Positions 16,868 through 25,786 of a stretch of 64,000 nucleotides of DNA are shown piece after piece. Source of the stretch: JAKZVK01 sp965237575 (lineage in GTDB: Bacteria > Acidobacteriota > Terriglobia > Bryobacterales > UBA6623). Both the position numbers and the translations under genes were made by a program. A model generated the notes under the pieces. That model saw nothing but the letters and a program-made list of their open reading frames with translations. It searched no databases and had not been told where the DNA came from. Where the stretch lies: assembly GCA_965237575.1 (NCBI GenBank), contig CBDEGI010000002.1:744001-808000 (forward strand), in the 5' to 3' direction. Position 1 is the first letter of the stretch. Each line of letters opens with the position of its first letter.

Positions 16868-17821
16868 CTATGTGGGGGCGTCCTGGACGCGCGGTGTGCC
16901 GCAGTCGATCAGCATCCGCCGCGCTTGTTCGCGGAATTGCTCGCGAACGTCGCGCGTGGGCGGGCGGCAACGGCTCGAGTCGAGCCCGACTAACTCCATG
17001 CATAGCTTGTCGAGGTAACCGTCGCCGCTGGTGTGCTTTTCCATCTCGCTCCAGAGCTGGTAGAAGGGCATTGCAACGGTCATCAGTTCGTGTTGCGCCT
17101 CTTTGTAGCTGCCTTGCTCCAGCAGGCCCCACAAGCGCACCCCCCACTCCGGCCAGTGATTGCAGATGTGGACCTCCACCGCACGTGCGCCAAGCATGTG
17201 GCTCGTGACGAAGCGAAGCTGGTTATCGATGATACTGAGACGATCGGCGAACCGCGCAACGACGGACTCGAACTCCATGCAGCCGTGGTCGGGCGTGGCT
17301 CATTTGAGACCGACGACGTTCGGGAACTCGGCCAGGCGCTCACCCAGATCGGCCGTGACGCCCGTGCTGGTCCAGTAGGTGTTGTAGATGATGATGCCGA
17401 CGTCGGCGGCGTCCGAGGCGGCTCGAACGTATTCGAGAAAGTCCTCGCCGGTATGGTTGAAGTAGAAGGGCGGCGAGACCTGGATGTAGTCGGCGCCGAG
17501 CTTTTCCGCCGTGCAAGCCAGCTCGACCAACTCGCGCGTGTTGGTGGTCATCGCGCCCATCGCGACGGGGATTCGTCCCGCGGCCTGCTCGATGACGACT
17601 TCGGTGACCGTGCGGCGCTCCTCGACGCTCATGGTCGAGAAGTCGCCGGCGGCGCCGCCCGCGAGTAACAGACCGGTCCCCTCACGAACGCCGCCCTCGA
17701 TGACGAACTCGACGTGCCGCTTCATGCCGTCGAGGTTCAACGACAGGTCGCCGTCGTGAAAGAGGGTGGGGATGGTGACATAGCAGCCGCAAATCCGGCG
17801 ACGTAGGGTGGCGCGATCCAC
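16868..17821 (-). pseudogene. DHDPS/NAL-family aldolase or lyase interrupted by one in-frame TGA
   Basis: A 317-codon frame from the GTG at 17821 to 16868 is open except for one TGA at 17300-17302. The N-terminal part shows the (beta/alpha)8 pattern of dihydrodipicolinate synthase/N-acetylneuraminate lyase proteins: VTIPTLFHDGDLSLN, VREGTGLLLAGGAAGDF, VAMGAMTTNTRELVELA, YIQVSPPFYF and IIIYNTYWTS. The stop follows VVGLK, the strand carrying the Schiff-base lysine, exactly where relatives have Trp (GLKWATPD). TGG to TGA is one transition, and the frame continues unchanged after it. A recent nonsense mutation or a sequencing error is most likely. Neighbour of rph. Confidence 0.85.
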
Positions 17822-18453
17822 GGTGAATTAGCCTGAGGAGTACGGGTTGGAACGGGCTTCTATTGTAAACCCCAATCGTGAAACCTAGCTAAGAGCGGCG
17901 CCCCGCGGCATTTTCCAATCCAAGAATGCTTCTCAGAGGGGCTGAGGTGAGTTGAGGGACACGGTCGGGTGTGATCTCCCCGATCAGCCCTCATGAGCCC
18001 GGGGTGAAGCCCTAGCGACGCCGCAGCCGTCCGCGGATAGTTATCGTCTGCGAGAGGCGACCCACAGCGGACATCCGTGCGGCAGCGAGGCATTCGTGGA
18101 AGACCTCGAGCGGCACCTCGACCGTCGGCTCAAGCGGCAAAAAGGCGCCGGCACCCTCCGGCGGAGACCATCACCGGGTTTTCGCAGCAGCCGAGGCGAT
18201 GCCGCAGAATTTAACAATAAAACCTGGTGACTGTCCCCATCAGCCTCAATGCTTCGGTTTCTTCACCCGCTTCGAATGAGCGCCTCATCCCAGGGCAACA
18301 CGCCCGCCTCGTTCGATCAAGAATGCAGCGGCCTGCACCGACCAGCCGAACCACGCTCGCAGGCGGAAACAGTGACACAGACTGCCAAACGGGACCATGC
18401 GACGTCAACGGATGCTAGAATTCTGTTTGGGAAGCTGAGGCAAATAGTCGACC
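17822..18453. other. Intergenic region with a probable transposase tail
   Basis: About 630 bp without an intact gene. 18081-18230 holds a C-terminal fragment resembling REP-associated transposases (separate entry). The rest shows short open frames only and no recognisable regulatory element. Confidence 0.4.
18081..18230 (+). pseudogene. C-terminal remnant resembling a REP-associated tyrosine transposase
   Basis: The frame reads GSEAFVEDLERHLDRRLKRQ followed by a basic tail and a TGA at 18228. The pattern GSE-x-FVxxLExxLxRRL plus basic residues is typical of the C-terminus of Y1/RAYT transposases. The catalytic HUH and Tyr region is absent, so it is at best a relic. Other explanations are possible for such a short match. 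Confidence 0.35.
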
Positions 18454-18516
18454 ATGACCATTTCTAGAGACATCGATCCGGATATTCTCAAGAAGATAGA
18501 CAAACAAGTACGACGA

Positions 18517-18951
18517 GGCGCCACCCTTCTGGTGGAGGGCCAACAGTCTGGCCACACTCCAGAGCACGACTTATGGGTTGAGACGTTCGAAGGCTTCATC
18601 GCGATCCTCGACCCGCACGGCGAGGACTACGGTGGGTCCCTGCGTTCGAGGTGGTACAGATCGCAGTACTACGAGGGCAATTCTCCCAATGGGGTATCCA
18701 CTTGACTCAGGTAGCCCCTAGGCGTTGTGGTTTGGTCGATCCATGGAAGCCAGCACACTGCAACCAGAACGACCCTGGGGCGCCACCCTTCTGGTGGAGG
18801 GCCAACAGTCTGGCCACACTCCAGAGCACGACTTATGGGTTGAGACGTTCGAAGGCTTCATCGCGATCCTCGACCCGCACGGCGAGGACTACGGTGGGTC
18901 CCTGCGTTCGAGGTGGTACAGATCGCAGTACTACGAGGGCAATTCTCCCAA
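18517..18951. repeat. Direct 173-bp duplication of coding DNA around a truncated element
   Basis: 18517-18689 and 18779-18951 are identical. The 89 bp between them (18690-18778) match the left end of the element at 50059 for about 95 bp. The element and gene sequences join at the shared heptamer GGCGCCA (18779-18785), suggesting a microhomology-mediated join. Confidence 0.9.
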
Positions 18952-20155
18952 AACGGACAAACAGAAGATGTCGGTCTTCTCGAAATACCTTGGTGTGGCC
19001 AGCTCTCTCTTCGAGACCGGCCAGGTAGAGACGGCGGTCTTCAGGAGTGGTTACGGCGAATATCTGCCCTATGGCCGCTTCGATCCGTCCATGCACCGTC
19101 TTCTGATGACAGAGGCGGGTGATGGACTCCATTGCGTTCTATTTCATCCCGGATGGCAATACCGATCGTTTCCGCTTTCCTGTAGCGTTCTAGATTGGGG
19201 TTCGACGCGATCCCAATCCACCGCCCAAAGTTCCTCGGGATGGGTTCGACGTACCTTCGTCGAGCCAAGCAGTCCCTCTCAATTTGTGCTGTCGCACTAC
19301 CACGCCGACCATTACAACGGACTGCTTCGCGCATCGTGGCACTCTTTGAACCAAGGGCGGTGGCAGCAGATTGACTCTATCTATGGGCCAGGATTCCCGA
19401 AGATCCCGAGGCGACAGGAGTTCTATGCTGCTTTGTTCGCAGTCAACCTCTTTCTTTTCGGTTCATACTCTGGCCACATGGGTTTCGATTTCGTTTCGGC
19501 GATACGGCGCATGGCGGGACATTCGCGGTTCAAGTACAAAACTCTCTTCAAAGGAGACAACTTCGATCTTGGCACCACTAGCTTCAGCTGCCTGTGGCCT
19601 CCGAGGGACTTGCGCTCAGAGCGCCTAGAGCGTCGCATCGGAGCGGCAATCGCACCCTTCAAGAAAGCCCTTGAAGAACATCCCGGGCTCAACAAGCTCC
19701 ACGATGAAGTGCGCGACAGCAAGTGGTTCGGAAAACTTCTCGATGGCGAAGAGAACGGCCTGCCCCCCGATGTCAACACCGACGAAAAATCGCTCTCATT
19801 GGAAGAGCAATCTTTTCACGGTGATCTCAAGATAGCGAACAGCAAATTGCGGGGCGTTGCAAATGACTTGTGCCTCGCTTTCCATCACGAGAATCAGTTG
19901 CTATTCTTGGGTGACCTCTCGAACGGCAGTCTCCTCGAACTTGTCAAGGACCTTCAGGCACAGTCATTGATTAATTTCCGTACTCTGGTGGCGCCACATC
20001 ACGGCTCTATCTGGGAAGATTGCCTGACTAAGCTCCGCGCTGGACATATCTTAGTCTCGAATGGCCCGCGTCTGAGTCCGAAGTTCAAGTCCGAACTCAA
20101 CCTGATTGGCAGTGAGGTTTTGTCCACCCACGAAAAGGGCGACATATTGGCTGAT

Positions 20156-20409
20156 GTCGGGGATGCACTTGACTCCCGACGACCCCACACCTTGTGGTCG
20201 GCGACTGCGGCGACCGCACCCTCGAGGGGCCATCGGGCAGCGGTCGTGGGTCCTATAGCCGCCGCTCATTGCGCCCCGCGGGGGGACGGCAGCGGTTGAC
20301 TTTGAAACCTGAAGGCGAAGCGCTCTTGAAACTCCCCAGCGTGCGCGAATAGTCCTCCAGAGCCCGGATACTAGACCTTGGGGCTTCGGGAGTCAAGTGC
20401 ATACCCCAG
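20156..20409. mobile_element. 254-bp non-autonomous inverted-repeat element, type B
   Basis: Ends are inverted repeats: ATGCACTTGACTCCCGA at the left (20164 onward) and TCGGGAGTCAAGTGCAT at the right, each next to a GGGG/CCCC run. The element is flanked by an 8-bp direct repeat TGGCTGAT (20148-20155 and 20410-20417). Excising it with one copy restores the end of the MBL-fold gene (GCT GAT TTC TGA). It encodes no protein. The termini resemble those of the type A elements. Confidence 0.82.
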
Positions 20410-20423
20410 TGGCTGATTTCTGA

Positions 20424-20735
20424 CCAGGCACGTGCAACCGCCTTCAATAGTGACGTTCCGCCTTCGCAAATCCGATTCGGTAAAGCCAGATCCGTTTCTC
20501 TGCCGGCATGGGCGAGTTTTTGTGGATGCTCTTCAAAAATCACAGCCATTCACGTGCTGAATCCTGCCTTGTCGGCATCGGTTGATCTAGCGGCCACTGG
20601 GGCTTGCTCTGATGCGGACCCGCGGCGGAAGCCGTGGGCTATATTCTTGGGCCTGCCGGGGCGGGGGAGGTTGGTGACGCGCGGGGAAGGATGGCAGGCG
20701 GTGAATCATGGGTCGGGGTGACACAGCCTCACGGA
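20424..20735. other. Intergenic region
   Basis: About 310 bp between the MBL-fold gene and the end of rhaB. I see no gene, tRNA or clear regulatory structure. Confidence 0.5.
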
Positions 20736-22229
20736 TCACGGATCACGACTCTTCAATCGCTCGGCAGCTTGGTGCCAAACATGTTCCTCGCCGCCGGGCT
20801 CGAAATTGCTGAGTTCGACCGAGCGGCGGACGAGGTAGCGGGCTTCAGCGGGGCCTGCCAAGCGGCCGGACGCGACGGCCTGCAACAAGACGTTGCCCAG
20901 GGCCGTGGCTTCGACGGGGCCTGCTTCGACCGCGAGGCCCGTGGCGTCGGCGGCGTATTGGCAGAGCAGGGCGTTCTTCGACCCTCCGCCGACGATGTGG
21001 AGCTTGCGGATCGCCGTTCCGGTGATCTGTTGCAGGTCGGCGAGGACCAGCCGGTATTTCAGAGCCAAGCCTTCGAAGATGCAGCGCGCGAACTGGCCCG
21101 GCGTTCCAGGCGCGGGCTGGCCGTGGCGGGTGCAATGTCCGGCGATGCGGGCGGGCATGTCGCCGGGAGGGACGAAGGCGGGGTCATCCACGTCGATGAC
21201 GGAGCGAAAGGGCTCGGCGGCTTCGGCGGCTCGGCAGAGCTCGTCGTAGCTGGTGTCGATCCCTTGGCGCGACCATTCACGGCGGCACTCTTCGAGCAGC
21301 CACAGGCCGCAGATGTTCTTGAGCAGGCGCGTCTTGCCCCACGCGCCTCCCTCGTTGGTGAAGTTGCGGTCGAGGACGGCAGGCGTGACGAGAGGCTCCG
21401 CGGTCTCGCAGCCCAGTAGCGACCAGGTGCCGGAGCTGAGGTAGGCCCAGTCGTCCCCCCGGCCCGGGATGGCGGCGACGGCTGAAGCGGTGTCATGGCT
21501 CGCTGGCACGACGATCTGCATCTTCCCGGGTCCTATGCTCCTCACCCCGCATTCGCCAGCCACGTCCGGCAGCAGTTCGCCTAGCTGCGTGCCCGGCGGC
21601 ACGATCTCGGGCAGAATGCCGGTGGGCAGGCCGAGGCGCGAGAGCAGGTCGGTGGCCCAGGCGCGGCGGCGCGGGTCGAGGCACTGCGACGTGCTGGCGT
21701 CGGTGTACTCGCACACTGGGCGTCCCGAAAACCAGTAGTGGAACAGGTCGGGCATCATGAGCAGCGTGCGGGCGCTGTCTAGGGCAGAGCCACCTTTCGA
21801 TGGGGCGCCTTTCATCGAGTACAACTGGAACAGTGTGTTGAACTCCATGAACTGGAGGCCCGTGACGTTGAAGATATCCTCGCGGCTTACCTCGGCGAAG
21901 GCCTGCTCCATGACGCCGTTGGTGCGGGCGTCGCGGTAGCAATAGGGGTTGCCGACGAGCGCGCCGGAGCTATCGAGCAGGGCGAAGTCGACGCCCCAAG
22001 TGTCGACGCCGAGCGAGACCGGGGTGTGAGAGGCGGCCTTGGCGAGTCCGGCCTTCATCTCGCTGAAGAGCCGGAGGACGTCCCAGTGGAGATGCCCGTG
22101 AACGCGGACGCTGTCGTTCGGGAAGCGGTGCAGCTCTTCGAGTAAGAGGCGGTCGCCGTCGAAGCGCCCGAGGATCGCGCGGCCGCTGCCGGCACCAAGG
22201 TCGAGGGCGAGGTAGTTTTCGGTTACCAT
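20736..22229 (-). CDS. rhaB: Rhamnulokinase
   Basis: A 497-residue FGGY-family sugar kinase. The N-terminal phosphate-binding loop is YLALDLGAGSGRAILGRFDG, followed by VRVHGHLHWDVLRLF, SLGVDTWGVDFALLD and GNPYCYRDARTNGVME, diagnostic for L-rhamnulose kinase. The second ATP domain carries YLSSGTWSLLGCE and LHIVGGGSKNALLCQYAADATG. It phosphorylates L-rhamnulose in rhamnose catabolism. No rhaA, rhaD or regulator is adjacent, so the pathway is dispersed here. The same subfamily sometimes uses L-fuculose, a minor alternative. Confidence 0.92.
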   Translation of the reverse strand: MVTENYLALDLGAGSGRAILGRFDGDRLLLEELHRFPNDSVRVHGHLHWDVLRLFSEMKAGLAKAASHTPVSLGVDTWGVDFALLDSSGALVGNPYCYRDARTNGVMEQAFAEVSREDIFNVTGLQFMEFNTLFQLYSMKGAPSKGGSALDSARTLLMMPDLFHYWFSGRPVCEYTDASTSQCLDPRRRAWATDLLSRLGLPTGILPEIVPPGTQLGELLPDVAGECGVRSIGPGKMQIVVPASHDTASAVAAIPGRGDDWAYLSSGTWSLLGCETAEPLVTPAVLDRNFTNEGGAWGKTRLLKNICGLWLLEECRREWSRQGIDTSYDELCRAAEAAEPFRSVIDVDDPAFVPPGDMPARIAGHCTRHGQPAPGTPGQFARCIFEGLALKYRLVLADLQQITGTAIRKLHIVGGGSKNALLCQYAADATGLAVEAGPVEATALGNVLLQAVASGRLAGPAEARYLVRRSVELSNFEPGGEEHVWHQAAERLKSRDP

Positions 22230-22337
22230 CGAGGAGGGTCGAATGGCGATTCTCTCTCAGATGGGGTTGGGGATCAAGTTGGGGTAACTAGCCAGGGGCT
22301 GCGCCCTTGATATCCCGAAGTGTCGAGGATGCAGCTT

Positions 22338-22447
22338 GTAGGGGCGGACCGCTGTGTCCGTCCCACAGCGGCGCTTGGCAACGGGCTGGTCTTTGAAACG
22401 GAAAGCAACGTAGCGGCGCTGGGGTGGACGCAGCGGTCCACCCCTAC
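22338..22447. repeat. GTAGGGGC-type inverted repeat
   Basis: The left end GTAGGGGCGGACCGCTG is mirrored by CAGCGGTCCACCCCTAC at the right. It belongs to a family of GTAGGGG...CCCCTAC intergenic repeats seen several times in this window. Confidence 0.75.
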
Positions 22448-22695
22448 ATCATGAACTGAGCCGGTACGACTGCTGTTGGGACGCCTCGCCTAACGAGAAC
22501 AAGATTCTCGTTAGTATGACGGTCGAACAAGACGGCCCGGCACCGGCGACGGGGGCTTGTCACTCCAACGCGGGTTTGACGGGCATGGTGCGCTGCCTCC
22601 TCTGCTCGCGCGCTTTACTCGAGCAGGGGGTGCGGGCCGTGCTTCGACAACCTGATTTCATTGACTCCGGCGGCTCGGGTCTGCTAATTTGACTA

Positions 22696-23008
22696 AGTGG
22701 GGTATCCATTTGACTCAGGTGCACAACATGGTTTCCATACCAGCGCCAGCCGACGTCGCGGGAAGCGCTGGCAGGAATCAAGCCCGAGACTGTGGTTGGC
22801 CATTGGCGGCCCCCGGAAAGGCTTGCCGATAGCACCACGTTTCCAAGCCTGCGATGGCCATGGCGCGTGCGTAATCTTTGATCCGCAGCCTCGTGGCCCA
22901 ATTGCCTGCAGACCGGCGTCTGGCGCCCCAGGGTGCATTCTGCTGGCGTCCATGGATCGACCAAACCACAACGCCTAGGGGCTACCTGAGTCAAGTGGAT
23001 ACCCCATT
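22696..23008 (-). mobile_element. 313-bp type A inverted-repeat element, divergent copy
   Basis: Terminal repeats are GGGGTATCCATTTGACTCAG at the left and its near-complement ending ATACCCC at the right. An 8-bp direct repeat TTTGACTA lies at 22688-22695 and 23009-23016. Relative to the copies at 50059 and 51097 it lacks two short stretches and carries about 60 extra bp next to its left end. No protein is encoded. It lies upstream of metK. Confidence 0.82.
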
Positions 23009-23122
23009 TTTGACTATTTCGCGGCAGGTTTCCAATCCCCTCCTCCCCCGTCTGCCCCTGTACAATTGGATCTGTGACGTTGGCGACCCGCCGAACTGAT
23101 GTAGTCGCTTGGAGGAATACGT

Positions 23123-24289
23123 TTGGCACATTCGGATAAGCATCTCTTCACGTCGGAATCGGTGACCGAGGGCCACCCCGACAAGTTGGCGGACCACATC
23201 TCCGACGCCGTTCTCGACGCCGTCATGGCCGCCGACCCGACGGGCCGCGTGGCTTGCGAGACCCTCGTCACCACAGGCCTGTGCATGGTGGCCGGCGAGA
23301 TCACCACCAGCGCCAAGCTCGACTTCACGAAGATCGCCCGCGAGACGATCCGCGAGGTGGGCTACACGCGCCCGGAGTTCGGCTTTGACTATCAGAATTG
23401 TGCGGTTGTGAACTGTCTCGACGAGCAGTCGGCCGATATCGCGATGGGCGTCGATCCCGGCGGGGCCGGCGACCAAGGGCTGATGTTCGGCTTTGCCTGC
23501 GACGAAACTGATGAGTTGATGCCGTTGCCGATCATGCTAGCGCACAAGCTGGTCCGCAAGCTCTCGGAAGTGCGGCGCGACGATGAACTCGATTACCTGC
23601 GTCCCGACGGCAAATCGCAGGTGACGGTGGAATACGTCGACGGCAGGCCGGAGCGTGTCGACGCGGTTGTGATCTCGTCGCAGCACAGCGACCAGGTGGA
23701 GACCGAGAAGCTGCGCGCGGAGATCATCGAGCACGTCATCCGCCCGATCGTACCCGGCGCGATGGTGGATCAGAACACGAAGTTCCACATCAACCCCACC
23801 GGACGTTTTGTCATCGGCGGGCCGCACGGCGACACCGGGTTAACGGGGCGGAAGATCATCGTCGACACCTATGGTGGGATGGGCCGTCATGGCGGCGGCG
23901 CGTTCTCGGGCAAGGACCCGACGAAGGTCGACCGCTCGGCCTGTTACATGGCGCGTCACATCGCTAAGAACATCGTCGCGTCCGAGTTGGCCTCTCGCTG
24001 CGAAGTGCAGTTGGCGTATGCCATCGGCGTCGCCGACCCAGTGTCGGTGATGGTCGATACATTCGGCACCGGCCAAAGCGACGACGTTCGGCTGGGGGAG
24101 ATCGTGCGCGAGGTGTTCCCGCTGACGCCCAAAGGGATCATCGAGTATCTCGACCTGCGGAGACCGATCTTCCAAGCAACCGCCGCCTACGGCCATTTCG
24201 GGCGCGACGAAGAGAGCTTCACTTGGGAGAAGACCGACAAGGCGTCGGTGCTGAAGTTCGAAGCCGGCGTATCGACGGCGAGCGCCTGA
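23123..24289 (+). CDS. metK: S-adenosylmethionine synthetase
   Basis: A 388-residue enzyme making SAM from methionine and ATP. It uses a TTG start at 23123 behind a good ribosome site (GGAGGAA). Signatures: FTSESVTEGHPDKLADHISD, GAGDQGLMFGFACDETDELM and the P-loop-like GGPHGDTGLTGRKIIVDTYG with GGGAFSGKDPTKVDRSA. Length is normal. The next gene is ahcY about 105 bp downstream on the same strand, so both steps that make SAM and clear S-adenosylhomocysteine are probably co-expressed. Confidence 0.96.
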   Translation: MAHSDKHLFTSESVTEGHPDKLADHISDAVLDAVMAADPTGRVACETLVTTGLCMVAGEITTSAKLDFTKIARETIREVGYTRPEFGFDYQNCAVVNCLDEQSADIAMGVDPGGAGDQGLMFGFACDETDELMPLPIMLAHKLVRKLSEVRRDDELDYLRPDGKSQVTVEYVDGRPERVDAVVISSQHSDQVETEKLRAEIIEHVIRPIVPGAMVDQNTKFHINPTGRFVIGGPHGDTGLTGRKIIVDTYGGMGRHGGGAFSGKDPTKVDRSACYMARHIAKNIVASELASRCEVQLAYAIGVADPVSVMVDTFGTGQSDDVRLGEIVREVFPLTPKGIIEYLDLRRPIFQATAAYGHFGRDEESFTWEKTDKASVLKFEAGVSTASA

Positions 24290-24394
24290 AACAGGGCTGC
24301 CTCTTTAGTACACCAGCTACATCCAAACGGGCGTACTCTCCGGGCGAGGCCCGGTGAGCGAGGCGCTCTTCTTACATCATCATCCAGAGGGAAT

Positions 24395-25669
24395 ATGACC
24401 ACTCAGACAACAACCCCCGGCGACGTCAAAGACCTGGCTCTTGCCGACGAAGGCAAGAGACGCATTGAATGGGCCGCGCAGTGGATGCCCGTTCTCAACG
24501 GCATTCGCAAGGAGTTCATCAACGAGAAGCCGCTCAAAGGCGTTCGCATCGCGGCGTGCCTTCACGTGACGACCGAGACGGCCAATCTGGCGATCGTGTT
24601 GCGTGACGGTGGAGCCGACGTGGTCATTTGCGCGTCGAATCCGCTTTCGACACAGGACGAGACGGCCGCGGCATTGGTCCAGGAGTACGGCATCCCGACC
24701 TTTGCCATCAAGGGAGAGGACAACGACACCTACTACGCGCACATCCAGGCCGCGCTCGACCACAAACCGCAGATCAGTATGGATGACGGCGCCGATCTGG
24801 TGCACCAGCTGCACACCGAGCGAACCGAGCTGCTAGGCGATGTGCTCGGCGGGACCGAAGAGACGACCACCGGCGTGATCCGCCTCCGCGCGATGGAGAA
24901 CGAAGGCGTGCTGAAGTACCCCATCGTGGCCGTCAACGACGCGCTGACGAAGCACCTCTTCGACAATCGCTACGGCACGGGACAGTCGACGATCGACGGG
25001 ATTCTGCGGGCGACGAATGTGCTGATCGCCGGGTTGAACGTGGTCGTGGCCGGTTACGGCTGGTGTGGCCGCGGTCTAGCCAGCCGGGCCCGCGGACTGG
25101 GGGCCAACGTGATCGTCACCGAAGTTGATCCGACCCGCGCCATTGAGGCCGTGATGGACGGCTTCCGCGTCATGCCGATGATCGACGCCGCCGCCATCGG
25201 CGATATCTTCGTCACGGTGACCGGCGATAAGCACGTGATCGCACGCCAGCACTTCGAGAACATGAAGGACAGCGCCATCGTCGCCAACTCCGGCCACTTC
25301 AACGTCGAAATCGATCTCGACTCCCTGGCCGAAATGGCCTCCTCGCGGCGGGTGGTGCGCAACTTTGTCGAAGAGTTCACTTTGGACGGCGGCAAGAAGG
25401 TGTTTGTGCTGGCCGATGGGCGGCTGGTGAACCTCAGCTCGGCCGAAGGACATCCGGCCGCGGTGATGGACATGAGCTTCGCCAACCAGGCGCTAGCGGC
25501 GCGCTACATAGTCGAGAAACACGGTCACTTGAAGGTTGGGGTTCACAGCGTGCCGGAAGAGATTGACAAAGAGGTCGCCCGCCGCAAGCTCGAGTCGATG
25601 AACATCCGCATTGACCGGCTGACTGACGAGCAAGTGCAGTACCTCTCCACTTGGCAAGAGGGGACCTAG
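24395..25669 (+). CDS. ahcY: Adenosylhomocysteinase
   Basis: A 424-residue NAD-dependent enzyme that splits S-adenosylhomocysteine to homocysteine and adenosine, removing the inhibitor of methyltransferases. Motifs: GVRIAACLHVTTETANLAIV, CASNPLSTQDETAAAL, YPIVAVNDALTKHLFDNRYG, the Rossmann loop VVAGYGWCGRGLASRARGLG, and the C-terminal SVPEEIDKEVARRKLESM. The insertion typical of eukaryotic and some bacterial forms is absent, giving the short prokaryotic type. It is downstream of metK. Confidence 0.95.
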   Translation: MTTQTTTPGDVKDLALADEGKRRIEWAAQWMPVLNGIRKEFINEKPLKGVRIAACLHVTTETANLAIVLRDGGADVVICASNPLSTQDETAAALVQEYGIPTFAIKGEDNDTYYAHIQAALDHKPQISMDDGADLVHQLHTERTELLGDVLGGTEETTTGVIRLRAMENEGVLKYPIVAVNDALTKHLFDNRYGTGQSTIDGILRATNVLIAGLNVVVAGYGWCGRGLASRARGLGANVIVTEVDPTRAIEAVMDGFRVMPMIDAAAIGDIFVTVTGDKHVIARQHFENMKDSAIVANSGHFNVEIDLDSLAEMASSRRVVRNFVEEFTLDGGKKVFVLADGRLVNLSSAEGHPAAVMDMSFANQALAARYIVEKHGHLKVGVHSVPEEIDKEVARRKLESMNIRIDRLTDEQVQYLSTWQEGT

Positions 25670-25696
25670 CCGAGGCGCCGCTGAGGGTTGTAGCGC

Positions 25697-25720
25697 GGGC
25701 ACGGCATGGCGTGCCCCTAC
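25697..25720. repeat. GGGCACGGCATGCCGTGCCC-type palindrome, degenerate copy
   Basis: GGGCACGGCATGGCGTGCCCC followed by TAC. The same hairpin recurs at 27769-27792, 47133-47156 and 47631-47653. Confidence 0.7.
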
Positions 25721-25786
25721 ATGGTCGAAGGTACGACCACAGCCTGGCGAGAACTAGGGTTCCGTTGCCCTAGGCAGGCGGTCTAG

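Larger units (their letters stand above)
18454..20423 (+). pseudogene. Metallo-beta-lactamase-fold hydrolase gene rearranged by two short elements
   Basis: A hydrolase with the zinc motif SHYHADHYNG (H-x-H-x-D-H) and a late APHHGS histidine, the layout of ComEC/RNase-Z-like MBL domains. The ATG at 18454 opens a frame that ends at 18705 because a truncated element (about 18690-18778) follows. The preceding 173 bp of coding sequence (18517-18689) are repeated identically at 18779-18951, and the second copy continues in a frame running to 20299. At the 3' end a 254-bp element (20156-20409) replaces the last codons. Deleting one 262-bp repeat period and the 254-bp element plus its 8-bp target copy gives an uninterrupted 481-residue protein ending GDILADF. 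Today a frame starting at 18725 could still yield an altered 524-residue protein. Role unknown. Confidence 0.8.
22230..23122. other. Repeat-rich intergenic region between rhaB and metK
   Basis: Nearly 900 bp without a gene. It contains the GTAGGGGC-ended repeat at 22338-22447, a 10-bp-stem hairpin at 22490-22514 (CTAACGAGAA and complement) and a type A element at 22696-23008. Only about 115 bp remain between that element and metK, so the element may lie close to the metK promoter. I see no SAM riboswitch. Confidence 0.6.

Noticed and set aside
17300..17302. TGA as selenocysteine in the DHDPS-family gene
   Set aside because: The site expects Trp in relatives, the family does not use selenocysteine, and no SECIS-like hairpin is evident next to it.
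18725..20299. MBL-fold protein as part of a new defence system
   Set aside because: No nuclease, ATPase, sensor or toxin gene accompanies it; neighbours are rhaB and a DHDPS pseudogene, so a system cannot be supported.
23009..23122. SAM riboswitch upstream of metK
   Set aside because: The 115 bp between the element and the start show no SAM-I, II or SAM/SAH-type conserved core that I can recognise.
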